Assembly: GCA_021775835.1 (NCBI GenBank)
Contig: JAJFHC010000118.1
Coordinates: 39,442 to 103,441, forward strand
Length of the DNA: 64,000 nucleotides
Direction: 5' to 3'
Source: Hyphomicrobiales bacterium
GTDB taxonomy: Bacteria; Pseudomonadota; Alphaproteobacteria; Rhizobiales; JAJFHC01
Shown: one piece after another, positions 35,880 to 44,419 of the stretch
How the letters are laid out: every line of letters starts with the position of its first letter
Numbering within the stretch: position 1 is the first letter of the stretch
Translations under genes and position numbers: made by a program
The notes under the pieces: model-generated
What the model was told of the DNA's origin: nothing
The model's input: the letters and a program-made list of their open reading frames with translations, nothing else
Database searches by the model: none

Positions 35880-36929
35880 ATGGAATATAGAGGTTTGGGA
35901 CGTACTGGTGTCAACGTATCGAGCCTATGTCTCGGTACTGATAATTTTGCGGACCCAACACCAGAAGAAGAAGCTGTGCGGATTCTCGACATGGCCTTGG
36001 ATGCCGGTATCAACATGGTCGATACCGGTGATGTCTATGCTGATGGGGAAGGCGAAAAAATTATCGGCCGAGGGTTGAAGGCAAACGGCAAGCGGCATCA
36101 AACCCTCATTGCAACAAAGGTCGATCACGGTCGGCGACGTCCTGGGTATTCTTTGGATGACCCGTCAACATTTGGGCCCAACGACCACGGCCATTCGCGC
36201 CTCAACATTATTCGTGCCTGTGAAAACTCTCTGAAACGTCTTGATACGGATTATATCGATTTGTATCAAATTCACCGCCCGTCACCAGATATCCCCTGGG
36301 AGGAGCAACTCGGTGCGCTGGATCAACTCGTGCGCCAAGGCAAGGTGCGTTATGTCGGTTGTTCCACCCATGCACCATGGACCGTGATGGAAGCGATCAT
36401 GGTGAGTGAACTCAAGAATTATGTTCGCTTTGTCTGCGAGCAGCCGCCCTATAACTTGCTGGACCGGCGCATCGAAAATGAACTGATTCCGTTGTGTCAG
36501 AAGCACGGCCTCGGGGTCGTTGCCTGGGCGCCTATGGCGATGGGTGTGCTTGCCGGTCGTTACACGTCCCCTGACAGTTTTCCTGAAAACTCCCGCGCCG
36601 CCCTCCGTGGAGGTTTCTACGCGGACCGGGTTACAAAACAGGGGATTGAAGTGGGCCTGAAATTCAACCAACTGGCCGCCAATGTCGGTCTTACCCCGGC
36701 ACAACTCTCCATCATATGGGTCAGGGACCAGCCCGGCATAACAGCACCGTTGGTCGGACCGCGTACAGTGGAGCAGCTTGAAAACCTGTTGCCGGTTATC
36801 GACGCCACACTTGACGATGAGACGCGCGCGGCATGTGACGCTCTGGTACCACCAGGAAGTGTTGTGTCTGATTTCCACAACACCGCCGATTGGATGAAAA
36901 TGAAGGTTACCTGGGGAGAAGTGAATTGA
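35880..36929 (+). CDS. Aldo/keto reductase
   Basis: 349 aa from ATG 35880 (MEYRGLGRTGVNVS). AKR barrel with D and Y of the active site in VDTGDVYADGEGE, catalytic Lys in LIATKVDHG and His in IDLYQIHRPS. NADPH site near the C terminus (APLVGPRTVEQLE). It overlaps the next gene. AKRs are not part of the standard hydroxyproline route, so this gene hints at a variant substrate or a side reaction on an aldehyde intermediate. Confidence 0.9.
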   Translation: MEYRGLGRTGVNVSSLCLGTDNFADPTPEEEAVRILDMALDAGINMVDTGDVYADGEGEKIIGRGLKANGKRHQTLIATKVDHGRRRPGYSLDDPSTFGPNDHGHSRLNIIRACENSLKRLDTDYIDLYQIHRPSPDIPWEEQLGALDQLVRQGKVRYVGCSTHAPWTVMEAIMVSELKNYVRFVCEQPPYNLLDRRIENELIPLCQKHGLGVVAWAPMAMGVLAGRYTSPDSFPENSRAALRGGFYADRVTKQGIEVGLKFNQLAANVGLTPAQLSIIWVRDQPGITAPLVGPRTVEQLENLLPVIDATLDDETRAACDALVPPGSVVSDFHNTADWMKMKVTWGEVN

Positions 36930-38008
36930 AACTCTCACGCATGATACATGCCATCGACCTGCATGCTTGTGGGGAACCTGCCCGTGTCATTGTCGGCGGT
37001 GTTCTTGATGTGCCGGGCGAGACGATGTTTGACAAAATGCGTTACCTGGAAACAGAAGGTGACGATCTGAGAAAACGCATGTTGCGTGAGCCGCGCGGCT
37101 ATCCTGCCGCCAACTGCAATCTGATCCTCCCATCGTCGAATCCTGCTGCTGATGCCGGTTTTGTCATCATGGAGCAAGTTGAATATCCGGCAATGTCCGG
37201 CAGCAATACAATTGGCGTAACAACCGCTCTTATCGAAAGCGGCATGGTGTCTGTCACAGAGCCAATTACAAAGCTAACACTGGAAGCACCGGCCGGATTG
37301 ATAGAAGTTGTAGCGGAAGTGACCGACGGCAAGGTCAGGGGGGTCACGTTCGAGAACGTCCCGGCATTTGCAGCTCACCTTGAAAAAACGATTGACGTTC
37401 CCGAGTTCGGCCAGATCGTGGTCGATGTTGCCTGGGGCGGAATGTTCTACGTTATCGCCGATGCTGAAAAACTTGGCATTGATCTGGTTCCCGATCGCGC
37501 CGGCGAGATTGCCCGTGCCGGTGAGATGATAAAAGCGGCGGCGTGTGAACAGCTGCCTTGCGTACATCCAGAAAACCCGAAGATTTCAGGCGTCACAATT
37601 TGCGTGATGACCGGCACCCCCCGTGCCAAGGGCGCCACTGCGAAGAACGCCGTTGTCGTCTCTACCGGGCAGCTGGACTGGGACAGACCCGCAACCTGGA
37701 CTGGTGTGCTTGACCGTTCCCCCTGTGGTACCGGCACCTGCGCACGCATGGCAGCGCTTCACGCCAAAGGCGAACTTGGGCTCAATGAAGATTTCCATCA
37801 CGAGGGGATTCTCGGGACGATTTTTACCGGACGGCTGATCGAAGAGACAATGCTTGCGGGACAAAAGGCCGTTGTGCCGACAATACGCGGTCAAGCCTGG
37901 ATCACGGGGATTGCACAATATGTGGTTGATCCCGAAGACCCGTTTCCGAATGGGTTCACTGTAGGCGACATATGGGGAGGCGAAATGGACAAACCTCTCG
38001 CACATTGA
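36926..38008 (+). CDS. Proline racemase superfamily enzyme (hydroxyproline epimerase/dehydratase-like, Ser-Cys type)
   Basis: 360 aa from a TTG at 36926 overlapping the previous stop, with GGGGAG at 36913-36918; the first ATG at 36941 is too far from it. The family fold is clear (IDLHACGEPARV, DRSPCGTGTCARMA). Catalytic positions are S91 (MSGSNTIG, normally Cys) and C267 (SPCGTGT). Cys-Cys members are proline racemases or 4-hydroxyproline epimerases and Cys-Thr members are trans-3-hydroxyproline dehydratases; Ser-Cys members are a large, less defined clade. Substrate is therefore a hydroxyproline-like imino acid, exact reaction open. Confidence 0.88.
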   Translation: MKLSRMIHAIDLHACGEPARVIVGGVLDVPGETMFDKMRYLETEGDDLRKRMLREPRGYPAANCNLILPSSNPAADAGFVIMEQVEYPAMSGSNTIGVTTALIESGMVSVTEPITKLTLEAPAGLIEVVAEVTDGKVRGVTFENVPAFAAHLEKTIDVPEFGQIVVDVAWGGMFYVIADAEKLGIDLVPDRAGEIARAGEMIKAAACEQLPCVHPENPKISGVTICVMTGTPRAKGATAKNAVVVSTGQLDWDRPATWTGVLDRSPCGTGTCARMAALHAKGELGLNEDFHHEGILGTIFTGRLIEETMLAGQKAVVPTIRGQAWITGIAQYVVDPEDPFPNGFTVGDIWGGEMDKPLAH

Positions 38009-38105
38009 TGGCGAGGACCAATGCGCAAGTTCGAACTGCTCAATATCAAGAAATACCGAGACAACGGTAACAAATACTGAATCAAATTTGACACGGAGGA
38101 ATACG

Positions 38106-39086
38106 ATGAAACTGATATCAAAACTACTGACCACAACAGCCCTTGCACTTGCGGTTTCAGGTGCCGCGCATGCTGCTGATTATACCGTCAAGCTTGCCCA
38201 TAACGGCCCAGAGCAACACCCATACCAGGACGGTGCCAAGGCTTTTAAAGCGGCACTCGAAAGCTCCACGAATGGCGCTGTCGAAGTTCAGATTTTTCCG
38301 GGTGAGCAGCTGGGTTCTGAAGAAGCAACAAGTCAGATGATCAAACAAGGAACAATTGCTTGCGCTGTGGAAAGCGCTGGTGGCGGACTTGCTCCATTTG
38401 TGCCTGAAGCTGATCTGTTCAACCTGCCATTTGTTTTTAATGACCAGGCCCATTTTTACCGTGTGGTTGATGGACCTGTCGGCAAGAAAGTTGCCAAGAA
38501 AGTTGAAGACAGTCTTGATGCGGAATTTATGGGATGGTGGTTCTCCGGTGTCCGCAATGTCTGGAACGGGAAACGCCCTGTCAAAACGCCTGATGACCTC
38601 AAGGGGTTGAAAATTCGTGTGATGGGCAGTCCTGTGTTGATAGACACATTCAATGCGCTTGGCGCGCAGGCAACGCCGATGTCCTTTGGCGAGGTTTATA
38701 CATCCCTGCAGCAAGGTGTCATCGACGGCGCGGAAACAGACCACGTTGACCTTCTTGTTGAAAACTTCTTTGAAGTCACAAAGCATGTTTCTCTGACAGG
38801 TCATATGTATCTCGCGGCTGGATTGATCTGCAGCAAGGCCGCAATTGCAAAGCTGCCGGCAGATATCCAGGCGAAAGTTCGCGCTGCTGCAGAAATTGCG
38901 ACTAAGGCAGAACGCGCTGCCATGGCTGAAATGACCGGCCAGGCACTTGAAAAACTGAAGGCGAAGGGCATCAAGTTCTATGATGTGGACCTTGGTCCAT
39001 TCCGCGCCAAAGTCGATTCTGTTTACAAGAAGAATGCCGACAAGGTTGGTGGCATGGCTGCAATAGACGAGCTGGCCAAACAATAG
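38106..39086 (+). CDS. TRAP transporter solute-binding protein, DctP family
   Basis: 326 aa from ATG 38106 (GGAGGA at 38095-38100). Signal peptide ends near AHAADYT. DctP fold, including the conserved region FNLPFVFNDQAHFYRVVDG and RVMGSPVLIDTFNALGAQAT with the Arg that binds the substrate carboxylate. Periplasmic binding component for the permeases downstream. It is followed by a strong hairpin, which should leave it in excess over the membrane subunits. Confidence 0.93.
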   Translation: MKLISKLLTTTALALAVSGAAHAADYTVKLAHNGPEQHPYQDGAKAFKAALESSTNGAVEVQIFPGEQLGSEEATSQMIKQGTIACAVESAGGGLAPFVPEADLFNLPFVFNDQAHFYRVVDGPVGKKVAKKVEDSLDAEFMGWWFSGVRNVWNGKRPVKTPDDLKGLKIRVMGSPVLIDTFNALGAQATPMSFGEVYTSLQQGVIDGAETDHVDLLVENFFEVTKHVSLTGHMYLAAGLICSKAAIAKLPADIQAKVRAAAEIATKAERAAMAEMTGQALEKLKAKGIKFYDVDLGPFRAKVDSVYKKNADKVGGMAAIDELAKQ

Positions 39087-39125
39087 TGGGACTGGTTCAC
39101 ACACGTCCAAATGTAAGTTGAGCTG

Positions 39126-39157
39126 TTCGGGCGGGCTGTATCTTAAGCCCGCCCGAA
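39126..39157 (+). terminator. Strong hairpin between dctP and dctQ
   Basis: A perfect 12-bp stem, TTCGGGCGGGCT (39126-39137) with AGCCCGCCCGAA (39146-39157), around an 8-nt loop, then TTGTTTTG. It can act as a partial terminator or 3' stabiliser so that the binding protein is made in larger amounts than the permease, as is usual for binding-protein transporters. Confidence 0.8.
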
Positions 39158-39242
39158 TTGTTTTGCGGCAGGGTTTCGTGTTGGAATAACCGATCCAAGC
39201 CGAATTTCATGATGAAATCGGGCGTTAATCGGGAAGGGGCAT

Positions 39243-39746
39243 ATGGGAACCACGGCAAACATACCAAACATGATTCGTACGGTGTTGCGCCATCCGCTTG
39301 AAACTGTGATTTGCGGGTTGCTGATAGCGATGACAGCGGTTGTTTTCAGTCAGGTGATTGCGCGGTATGTTCTGCAAGCCCCTTTGTCCTGGTCCGAGGA
39401 ACTCGCCCGTTTCCTGTTGATGTGGCTATCGATGATGAGTGCAGCTTATGCATTCAAAACAAAGTCGCATTTTGCTCTGCAACTGCTGGTGAGCCAATTT
39501 TCTGACGATTTGCAGAGGTGGGTGGCGCTGCTTGTCCACATGATTGTGGGATGCTTCTTTGCAGTGTTGCTCTATTTTTCCGTCATCTTCGTCATTGGTG
39601 TTGATGGGCACATTGCCCCGGCACTGCAGATATCCATGCAAATACCCTATGCCTCCATTGTGGTTGGCAGTGCATTGATGATGTACCAAGCCTTGCGCTC
39701 CGCCTGGATGACGATCGTCCGTCAAACGATAGATGTAGAAAACTAA
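39243..39746 (+). CDS. TRAP transporter small permease, DctQ family
   Basis: 167 aa, four transmembrane helices, with the family motif LSWSEELARFLLMWL in helix 2 region. GGGAAGGGG precedes the ATG. The small subunit partners the large permease encoded 11 bp downstream. Confidence 0.92.
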   Translation: MGTTANIPNMIRTVLRHPLETVICGLLIAMTAVVFSQVIARYVLQAPLSWSEELARFLLMWLSMMSAAYAFKTKSHFALQLLVSQFSDDLQRWVALLVHMIVGCFFAVLLYFSVIFVIGVDGHIAPALQISMQIPYASIVVGSALMMYQALRSAWMTIVRQTIDVEN

Positions 39747-39757
39747 GGGCACGCATC

Positions 39758-41047
39758 ATGGTCCTTACCGTCGGTCTGATTCTGTTCATTTCACTGCTCT
39801 TGTCGGTGCCAATCGCCGTTGCGATCGGCTTGGCCACCATGGGCGGGTTGTTTTACCTGTCTCCGGACTTTCTGATCCTTGCTCCGCAGAAAATCCTCGA
39901 AGGCATGAACAGCTTTACGCTGCTTGCCATTCCCATGTTCATTCTTGCTGGAACGATCATGGGAAGCGGGGGAATTGCCCGGCGGATTGTCAATCTCGCG
40001 CTCATTTTTGTTGGCAGGGTCCGCGGCGGGCTCGGGTTCGTAGTGATCCTTTCCACCATGTTTTTTTCCGGGGTGTGTGGATCCGCCAGCGCAGATACTG
40101 CAGCTATCGGTTCCACCACAATGCCCGAGATGCTGAAACGTAAGTACCCGGCGCCTTTTGCCACGGCTCTGCTGGCGGCATCTGGAGCAACGGCATCGAT
40201 TATCCCGCCATCCATCGATCTCATTATTATCGGGATTGTTTCCGGTATTTCCATTGGCGGTTTGTTCGCGGCAGGGATATTGCCCGGCGTGTTCAATGGC
40301 GTGGCGTTGATGGCTGTTTGCTATTTCTACGCACGCCGACTCAACTTGCCGGTCAATCCTGAAACAACTTTTGCGGAAAAACTGGAGGTGATGAAGGACG
40401 GTATCCTTGCTGTCCTCATGCCGATTATCATTCTTGGAGGCATACTGGGCGGGATATTTACCCCGACCGAAGCGTCTGCCATAGCCGTCATTTACGGGTT
40501 TGTCGTGTCGATGTTTGTGTACAAGGAAATGGCATGGACAGACCTGCCTGAAGTCCTGCTTCAGTCTGCAAAGCTCACCGGCATAGTGATGCTGGTTCTT
40601 GGCATGGCTTCCGGCCTTTCGTTTGTTTTGGCATTTGAACGGATACCCCATCTGATCGCGCAATTCATTGTCGTCTATGCCGATAACTGGGTTGTCTTTG
40701 TTATCTGCGTGAACATTCTGTTCTTCCTTCTCGGCATGATCATGGATGCTCTGCCGGCAATAATCATCTTGATGCCGATCTTGGTTCCGGCAGGGGTAGC
40801 ATTGGGAATGGACCCCATTCACATCGGCATTTTCGTGGCGGCAAATGTTTCGATGTCCTTGTTCACACCGCCCGTTGGGGTGTGCCTCTATGTTGCCTGT
40901 GGCCTCAGTAGACTCCCGATCGAAGCAGTGTTCAGACCGTTGTTGCCGTTTATGGCTGTGCTGCTCATGACCTTGTTGACCATCAGTTATGTACCCGAAA
41001 TTACCCTCTTCATTCCGCGGTTGCTGGGTTATTCCGTCGCCGAGTGA
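39758..41047 (+). CDS. TRAP transporter large permease, DctM family
   Basis: 429 aa with about 12 membrane segments, the usual DctM length. Family landmarks include LLAIPMFILAGTIMG, GVCGSASADTAAIGS and LFTPPVGVCLYVACG. It is the sodium-coupled substrate channel. With DctP and DctQ it imports the operon substrate, most likely a carboxylate such as a hydroxyproline. Confidence 0.94.
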   Translation: MVLTVGLILFISLLLSVPIAVAIGLATMGGLFYLSPDFLILAPQKILEGMNSFTLLAIPMFILAGTIMGSGGIARRIVNLALIFVGRVRGGLGFVVILSTMFFSGVCGSASADTAAIGSTTMPEMLKRKYPAPFATALLAASGATASIIPPSIDLIIIGIVSGISIGGLFAAGILPGVFNGVALMAVCYFYARRLNLPVNPETTFAEKLEVMKDGILAVLMPIIILGGILGGIFTPTEASAIAVIYGFVVSMFVYKEMAWTDLPEVLLQSAKLTGIVMLVLGMASGLSFVLAFERIPHLIAQFIVVYADNWVVFVICVNILFFLLGMIMDALPAIIILMPILVPAGVALGMDPIHIGIFVAANVSMSLFTPPVGVCLYVACGLSRLPIEAVFRPLLPFMAVLLMTLLTISYVPEITLFIPRLLGYSVAE

Positions 41048-41075
41048 AGACCAAACAAAGTGAAGTGCAACAGAT

Positions 41076-41813
41076 ATGAGCGTAATTGTGATTACCGGCG
41101 GAACACGGGGCCTTGGGGCTGCGCTGACCAAACATTTTGCATCTGTCGGCCGGGATGTTGCGATGAATTACCGCAATGTCGACGCGGCAAACCGGATTGC
41201 TGACGACATTACGGCAGCCGGTTCAACCGGACGCGTTCTGGCTGTTCAAGCCGATGTCAGAAGCCGGCAGGATGTTCGGAACATGTTTGATCACGTGAAT
41301 GTGGAGCTCGGGCCGGTCGATGTCCTTATCAATTGCGCTGGGGTTAACCGCGATGCGCCGTTTCTTGAGTTAACGGACGAAGACTGGGACACGGTGGTTG
41401 ATACGCATTTGAAAGGCGCATTCATTTGCGCACAGGAGTTTGTCAAACAGAGTATGGACAGGCCTGGAAACATCATCAATTTGGGTGCGGCTTGCGGTAT
41501 TCAGGGGCGTATGAATGGTTCCAATTTCTGTAGTGCCAAGGGGGGGATTCTGGCCCTGACCAAATGCATGGCGCGCGAACTTGCGCCGCGTATCAGGGTG
41601 AACTGCCTGACACCCAGTGCTGTGGACACGGAAGAAGTGCGGGAAAGATACTCTCTTGATACCCCTGCCGGGATGGGAAAGGTTCTGAGTGGCATCCCAA
41701 TGGGGCGGCTGGGTGCTCATGCAGATGTCGTGCATATGACGGAGAGTATCCTGAACGCTGAATTCACCACTGGATCGAATTTCTTCGTGAACGGGGGAGA
41801 GTTCATGCAATGA
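41076..41813 (+). CDS. SDR family protein lacking the catalytic Ser and Tyr
   Basis: 245 aa, FabG-like length. The cofactor site is intact (TGGTRGLG at 7-14, NCAG at 86-89). At the positions of E. coli FabG S138, Y151 and K155 this protein has A138 (NLGAACG), F151 (NFCSAK) and K155. Without Ser and Tyr, normal hydride transfer with proton relay is not expected; it may be a binding protein, or use another mechanism. It is the last gene of the operon, 28 bp after dctM. Confidence 0.88.
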   Translation: MSVIVITGGTRGLGAALTKHFASVGRDVAMNYRNVDAANRIADDITAAGSTGRVLAVQADVRSRQDVRNMFDHVNVELGPVDVLINCAGVNRDAPFLELTDEDWDTVVDTHLKGAFICAQEFVKQSMDRPGNIINLGAACGIQGRMNGSNFCSAKGGILALTKCMARELAPRIRVNCLTPSAVDTEEVRERYSLDTPAGMGKVLSGIPMGRLGAHADVVHMTESILNAEFTTGSNFFVNGGEFMQ

Positions 41814-41947
41814 ACGCGGCCATTAGTGATTGGGGCGATTTTTCCATTTATGGACAAAAATCAAAAACAATAGCTTCGATTTCTAGGTGCACGGTCTGAT
41901 GATTATCGAAGGCGGGACAATCTTCATCCTGCAAAAAGGAGTCATGA

Positions 41948-42331
41948 ATGGCTGTCCAGGTTAAGCTCAAGCAACTCGAAGGTGTCTACGCTATCGCTCA
42001 GGTTTCCTCGGACTCGGCCATTCCTGAATGGGCCGATGGTGACGGGTTTGTGAGCATCAGCCGTACTGACGATGAATTGTCTGTTGTATGCTTGGAGAAG
42101 CGTGTTCCTTCCGGAGTTACAATCGATGCTGGATGGTCCTGTTTCAAATTTATCGGGCCGTTTGCATTTGGGGAATCAGGGGTCATATTGGCAGTGATCC
42201 GCCCGTTGTCAGAAAGCGGAATGGGCGTGTTTGTGGTGGCAACATTTGATGGGGATGTTCTTCTCCTCAAGAATGTGGACGTAAACCCTGCAAAAAAATT
42301 GTTGCTGGAAGCTGGCCATCGTTTTGTCTGA
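41948..42331 (+). CDS. ACT domain-containing protein
   Basis: 127 aa, AAAGGAG upstream. Two ACT-like halves; the second (GWSCFKFIGPFAFGESGVIL and later GVFVVATFDGDVLLLKN) is typical of the CASTOR-like ACT_7 family of small bacterial proteins. These are thought to sense amino acids. It lies 134 bp after the SDR gene on the same strand and may be a separate transcript. Confidence 0.8.
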   Translation: MAVQVKLKQLEGVYAIAQVSSDSAIPEWADGDGFVSISRTDDELSVVCLEKRVPSGVTIDAGWSCFKFIGPFAFGESGVILAVIRPLSESGMGVFVVATFDGDVLLLKNVDVNPAKKLLLEAGHRFV

Positions 42332-42354
42332 GTTGTTCTCTTGGCACAGTATTT

Positions 42355-42525
42355 TCAGAGAAACCTGCGCGGCCCGGAGTAATTCTCGCGACCGCTAGAT
42401 GAATCGCCATAACAAAATTCGCCGAACGTATCCCATTCGACGACATGTGCCCTGGAGTTTGCAGCCAGATCCGGCATTTGCCAGCGGCGCCGGTGCGACA
42501 GGGTTGCCCCGGGCCGTTCATCACC
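42355..42525 (-). CDS. Possible small protein coupled to the glutathione S-transferase gene
   Basis: 56 aa. Its ATG lies inside the final codons of the GST gene (ATGGGTGA overlap, next to the TGA stop), which favours reinitiation. The sequence ends in EWDTFGEFCYGDSSSGRENY plus a short tail and is not recognised. Low-complexity and short, so it may be spurious. Confidence 0.3.
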   Translation of the reverse strand, partial: GDERPGATLSHRRRWQMPDLAANSRAHVVEWDTFGEFCYGDSSSGRENYSGPRRFL

Positions 42526-43168
42526 CATTGCTATTTTGCTCGGCGATCCACGCCTCATAAACAAGCTGTGCGCTCGGCCGCGCCATGACAGCTTCGGCAA
42601 TCCGCTTCACGTTGGGGAACTCGGCTGTTGAAGGTTGTCCCCGCGTCGGAGCCAGCCAGGTGGTCAGCATGAACAGATAGATGTCGGCGGCACTGAATCT
42701 GTTACCCAGTATCCATTGATTGCCGCCAATCTGGTCGTCGATCACTTTCCACGTTTCGCGCAACCGCCGGATGCCGCGTCTCTGTGCGCTGGGTTCATCG
42801 GCGGGCGTGTCGGCGAAACGGTCCGGATAATAGTCGGTCTGGAAGGCCGTCTGAACGGAGTTGGAAAAATACACCAGCGTCTGCAGGTACAGGCCGCGCT
42901 CAGGGTCATCGATCGCGGGCGCCAGGTTCGCCTCGGGATGACGGTCGCACAGGAACAGTGCAATCGCGGCACATTCGTACATGCCCTTGTCGTCCCACAG
43001 GAGAACCGGCACCCAACCATTCGGGTTTACAGCCAACTGCTCCGGCGGGCGTGGTTTGCTCCTGTCCTTTGTCGACTGTATCAGCTCGTACGGTGCGCCG
43101 ATTTCTTCCAGTATCACACGGACCCCTTCGGCCGCACTGCCTTGGTCATAAAATAGTTTGTACGCCAT
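42521..43168 (-). CDS. Glutathione S-transferase family protein
   Basis: 215 aa from ATG 43168, where AAGGAACA sits upstream and the GST fold starts (YKLFYDQGSAAEGVRVILEE). N-terminal thioredoxin-like domain about 1-80 with Ser or Tyr candidates near residue 11 and the cis-Pro segment GWVPVLLWDD; C-terminal helical domain about 90-210. Likely glutathione conjugation or related detoxification; substrate unknown. Confidence 0.88.
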   Translation of the reverse strand: MAYKLFYDQGSAAEGVRVILEEIGAPYELIQSTKDRSKPRPPEQLAVNPNGWVPVLLWDDKGMYECAAIALFLCDRHPEANLAPAIDDPERGLYLQTLVYFSNSVQTAFQTDYYPDRFADTPADEPSAQRRGIRRLRETWKVIDDQIGGNQWILGNRFSAADIYLFMLTTWLAPTRGQPSTAEFPNVKRIAEAVMARPSAQLVYEAWIAEQNSNG

Positions 43169-43215
43169 GGGCTTGTTCCTTCTTTCGTCTTTGTCACGCC
43201 ATCCTGCGGCTTGTT

Positions 43216-43941
43216 TCAGTAGGTCCATGTTTCCGTGTACGGCCTGAGTTCGATTTCGTTACTCCAGGCGGACTTCGGTTGCAGATGGGTCAGCCAGTAA
43301 CTTTCCGCCACATCGTCGGGACTGGCGAGATTCTCCGGGTCGTATCTGTCCCCATATGATTCACGCATGTAGGGAACATCGAGATCACAATCGAGCCTGA
43401 CGTGTACGATATGCACGCCGTCCTTGGCGTAGGCCTTTGTCAGGCTCTGCGACAAGGCCCGCAATCCAAACTTGCCAATGGCGTAGAGCGGGTGCGTGCG
43501 TGACCCGCGAAAGGCTGCTGTCGCACTTGAGAAGAACACACTGCCACGCGATCGTTCTATCATGGCCGGCAAAACAGATTTCGCCGCCGCGAAGGCACCG
43601 ACAACCTCTACCCGGTAAATGTCTTCGAGTGCCGCATAGGTCATCTCCAGCGGCTCACAGGCGGTAAACTCACCCCGTGCATTGTAGATCAGGACATCGA
43701 TGTCACCCATTTCAACCGCAACCCTTGCCAGGGCTGCCTCGATGGTCTCCGGCAGTGTCGCATCGGCGGAAAAGTACCTGACGTTCACCGCAGCATCCGC
43801 TGCCGCCTCGATGGCATGTGCACTGCCGGATTCGGAACGCGAGATCAGTGCGATGTCGAAATCCTGGCCGGCGAATTTGGCTGCCAGGGCACGGCCGAGG
43901 CCTTCGCCGGCGCCAATGATTGCGCAAACAGGACGGGGCAT
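43216..43941 (-). CDS. SDR family oxidoreductase
   Basis: 241 aa from the Met at 43941. Cofactor motif GAGEGLG, conserved NAR in place of NAG, and a canonical triad: Ser in FFSSATAAF, Tyr and Lys in YAIGK. It is 47 bp upstream of the GST gene on the same strand. In contrast to the SDR at 41 kb its active site is complete. Substrate unknown. Confidence 0.88.
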   Translation of the reverse strand: MPRPVCAIIGAGEGLGRALAAKFAGQDFDIALISRSESGSAHAIEAAADAAVNVRYFSADATLPETIEAALARVAVEMGDIDVLIYNARGEFTACEPLEMTYAALEDIYRVEVVGAFAAAKSVLPAMIERSRGSVFFSSATAAFRGSRTHPLYAIGKFGLRALSQSLTKAYAKDGVHIVHVRLDCDLDVPYMRESYGDRYDPENLASPDDVAESYWLTHLQPKSAWSNEIELRPYTETWTY

Positions 43942-44419
43942 TGTCGCCTCCTTCAAATCAGTCGTTGCCGGCAAATTGGCGGGATATTGTGTGCCGAGCC
44001 TCGCTCGAACCTTAGGCTTATAGCTCGCCGATTTTCAAACCAAAAGTTTCCTCAGTGCAATAGCCAAGCTGAACGTTGGGCACTATCGAACTGGCGGGGG
44101 GAGTGATAGACGCAGGGGAGGGGAGAAATGCGAATTCAAACGCCAGTCTTCATGCTGTGATCGGAAAATAACGGCAACGTAAAAACACGCGCAACCGTGG
44201 GCCGTTGAACGCGAAAATGTCATCACTGCGACACATCACAGCGCTGTTCCTTGAGGGGCGATCTGGGATGTTATAACCAGTAAGATAATCTTATCGATAT
44301 GGTTAGATCAAATGACTCCAGAATGCGTTTCCATCGTCGTACGTCTTGTGGTGTTGCCGCGGCGCGATCGTTCCAGCAATGACTTTTAAAATGGGTATCA
44401 AAGCCGGAGAACGTCACTC
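43942..44419. other. Intergenic region ahead of the methyltransferase operon
   Basis: About 480 bp with no convincing gene. It contains a weak sigma-70-like promoter on the plus strand (TTGAGG at 44251-44256, TATAAC at 44272-44277, 15-bp spacer) and the inverted repeats described next. It should carry the control region for the operon starting at 44420 and, in the other direction, the promoter of the SDR gene. Confidence 0.45.
44274..44305 (+). promoter_or_regulatory. Nested inverted repeat, possible operator
   Basis: TAACCA (44274-44279) and TGGTTA (44300-44305) enclose TAAGAT (44281-44286) and ATCTTA (44288-44293). It overlaps the possible -10 box of the methyltransferase operon, which suggests a regulator binding site. 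Which protein binds is unknown; a LysR gene ends the operon. Confidence 0.45.

Noticed and set aside
39791..41131. 446-codon minus-strand frame opposite the DctM permease
   Set aside because: The product is very rich in His, Asn, Gln and Arg, as expected when a membrane-protein gene is read backwards; no start signal or family match.
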